Shown here: positions 62,379 to 64,000 of the stretch, one piece after another
Position numbering within the stretch: the first letter of the stretch is position 1
How the letters are laid out: each line of letters opens with the position of its first letter
From: Prado023 sp963714995
GTDB lineage: Bacteria; Actinomycetota; Actinomycetes; S36-B12; CAIYMF01
Reading direction: 5' to 3'
Length of the DNA: 64,000 bases
NCBI GenBank assembly: GCA_963714995.1
Contig: CAVQQP010000001.1
Span: 174,553 to 238,552, forward strand
The notes under the pieces: model-generated
The model's input: the letters and a program-made list of their open reading frames with translations, nothing else
Told to the model about the DNA's origin: nothing
Databases searched by the model: none
Made by a program: the position numbers and the translations under genes

Positions 62379-63950
62379 GCGGTCACCTCTCGTGGGCCCG
62401 CCGGGGCGGGGTCGGTCGTGGGAGTCGGATCGAGGCTGGCCCACAGGTGCGCCACCGCGTACGAACGCCACGGACGCCACGCGTGGGCCGCCTTCGCGAT
62501 CTCCCTCGGGCGGTCGTCACCGCCCAGCGCCGCGATCGCGTGGCGCACGCCGAGGTCCCCCGCCAGCATGACGTCGGGATCGCCGAGCGCGCGCATCGTG
62601 ATGTAGCCCGCGGTCCATGGCCCGATGCCGGGGCGGGACTGCAGGTCCGCCGCGATCCCCGACCGGTCGACACCCGGGTCGAGCACCAGCTCGCCGTCGG
62701 CCAGGGCGCGGCACAGGCCGACGAGTGCGGCCCCGCGGGCCCGCGGCATCGACAGCCCGGCGGGGTCGGCCTCCGCCAGGCGCGCGGCGCTGGGGAAGAT
62801 GTGGGTCAAGGTGGGTTCGGCGAAGCCCAGCGGCTCACCGTGCGCCGCGACGAACCGGCCGAGCACCGTGGCGGCCCCCGCCAGACTGACCTGCTGGCCG
62901 ACGATCGCGCGGACGGCGACTCGAAGCGGCGTCGGGCTGACCGGGGACGCGCAGCCCGGGCCGGCGCGGTCACGAGCGGCGCAAGGACGGGATCGCGGCC
63001 CAGCACGTCCATGACCGCGAGCGGGTCGGCGTCGAGGTCGAAGAGGCGGCGCGTCCGGGCCACCCCTGGGGCCAGGTCGCGCAGGTCGGCGAGCCGGAAG
63101 GTTCCGACCACACCCTCGACGGTCGGCACGCACGTGACCGTCGCTGGTCCGTGCGGAAGCGCGAGCGTGCGCCGGTAGGTGCGCCCGTCCCAGGACTCGG
63201 TCCCGGGACCACGCGATCGGCGAGGAATGCCATCACCTCGTCACCGTCGAACGGCTGGCGTGTCGCCAGGCGCACCGGGATCGGCGCGTGGGCGACGTCC
63301 CGCCGGCGCAGCGGCTGACCAGCGCGCGGTCGGCGGCTCCTCCGCTCCGGCGTGGCTGTCGGCGGCGCGGGGCGGCGGCCGCATCTCGCGTGGAGTCGAG
63401 GCGAAGACCCGTACACGGCTGCGATCGTGTCGTTGAACTGGCGGATGCTCGCGAAGCCCGCGGCGAACGCGACGTCGGGCGAACGGCAGGTCCGTCGTCT
63501 CGAGCAGGATCCCGCGGCCGTGTCCGCCCGCTGCGCCCGGGCCAGGGCGAGCGGCCCGGCGCCGAGTCCTCGGCGACCAGCAGGCGGTGCAACTGGCGCT
63601 CGCTGTAGTTGAGCCGGCGTGCCAGCCCCGGTCACGCCTTCCCGGTCCACCACGCCGTCGGCCACGAGCCGCATCGCCCGGGCGACGACGTCGCCGCGGG
63701 GTCCCACTCGGGCGAGCCGGGCGACGGCGTCGGGCTGGCACCGCCGGCAGGCGCGGTACCCGCCCGCTGGGCGCGGCCGCGGCGGCCGGGAAGAACTCGA
63801 CGTTCCCGCGCTGACGGGGTGCGGGCCGGGCAGCTCGGGCGGCAGTAGATCCCCGTGGAGCGCACGGCGGTGAAGAACCAGCCGTCGAAGCGGGCGTCCT
63901 TGCTCGCCACCGCGCGGTAGCAGCGCCTCGTGGTCCAGGGCGGCCTCCAT
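62375..63950 (-). CDS. Ada-AlkA fusion: alkylation regulator / DNA-3-methyladenine glycosylase, frame broken
   Basis: Multidomain repair protein spread over three frames. N-terminal Ada zinc domain: SKDARFDGWFFTAVRSTGIY then CRPSCPA and YRACRRCQPDAVARL (four Cys). An AraC-type helix-turn-helix region follows (SYSERQLHRLLVAE-like, DVAFAAGFASIRQFNDTIAA). The AlkA part contains VRAIVGQQVSLAGAATVLGR, GIGPWTAGYITMRALGDPDV with the HhH-GPD motif and Asp, and WRPWRSYAVAHLWASL. Breaks occur near 63920, 63790, 63600, 63470, 63290 and 62940. Best start is ATG 63950 behind GGAGG. It excises alkylated bases and probably induces itself and ogt. Confidence 0.8.
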
Positions 63951-64000
63951 GCCGACATCCTCCCCCACCCGGCCACCGGCGACTAGCAGGAATCGGACGC

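Overview
The window is very GC-rich chromosomal DNA from an actinomycete. The evidence is the bifunctional LysX (lysyl-tRNA synthetase fused to a lysyl-phosphatidylglycerol synthase), a WS/DGAT acyltransferase, a DUF222/HNH protein, a class E sortase with an LAHTG substrate, IdeR/DtxR-type iron boxes and many GTG starts. I cannot name the genus. Gene order looks like core chromosome with one small tRNA-linked integrase module. Many conserved genes are broken by single-base indels in the sequence as given. Removing these indels restores family-length proteins, so I treat them as probable sequence errors and annotate the genes across the breaks.

Layout. 1-2.1 kb: end of an SLC13/ArsB-type permease, then a coupled dsrE-cysteine desulfurase pair. 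2.3-7.4 kb: GH3 glycosidase, cytidylate-kinase-like protein, transketolase. 7.5-22.8 kb: a hexuronate/aldonate cluster containing larE-larB-larC (nickel-pincer cofactor synthesis), a hexose-6-P mutarotase, 6-phosphogluconate dehydrogenase, a UidB-like glucuronide permease, a LacI regulator, a LarA homologue, and divergently uxaC-uxuB-gntK plus a KDG-kinase-like gene. 22.9-28 kb: DUF222 protein, a small membrane protein with an iron box, NagZ-like GH3 and a HAD hydrolase. 28.1-31.4 kb: zwf-gnd-pgl operon. 31.5-43.1 kb: transporters, hydrolases, a Vps62-like membrane protein, an amidase, lysX. 43.3-46.2 kb: sortase cassette between ~115-bp direct repeats. 46.6-50.2 kb: DUF2127 protein, 5'-shortened AIM24 gene, Xis-like gene, BrnT/BrnA, integrase, tRNA-Arg(CCT). 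50.2-57.2 kb: WS/DGAT, secreted beta-propeller, VOC protein, LuxR regulator, pirin. 57.2-61.3 kb: Cys-rich micro-protein under a CsoR-like operator, FUSC protein, feoABC. 61.7-64 kb: ogt and ada-alkA alkylation repair.

Most interesting reading: the 7.5-22.8 kb cluster encodes every step of a route from glucuronate to the pentose phosphate pathway that avoids 2-keto-3-deoxygluconate, provided the LarA homologue interconverts D-mannonate and D-gluconate. The steps are import (UidB-like), UxaC (glucuronate to fructuronate), UxuB (to mannonate), LarA homologue (C2 epimerisation to gluconate, Ni-pincer cofactor from LarBCE), GntK (to 6-phosphogluconate), Gnd (to ribulose-5-P) and transketolase. 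No mannonate dehydratase or KDPG aldolase is visible. A LacI-type palindrome (GGCAAnCGnTTGCC) recurs at the key promoters. The KDG-kinase-like last gene is the main caveat.
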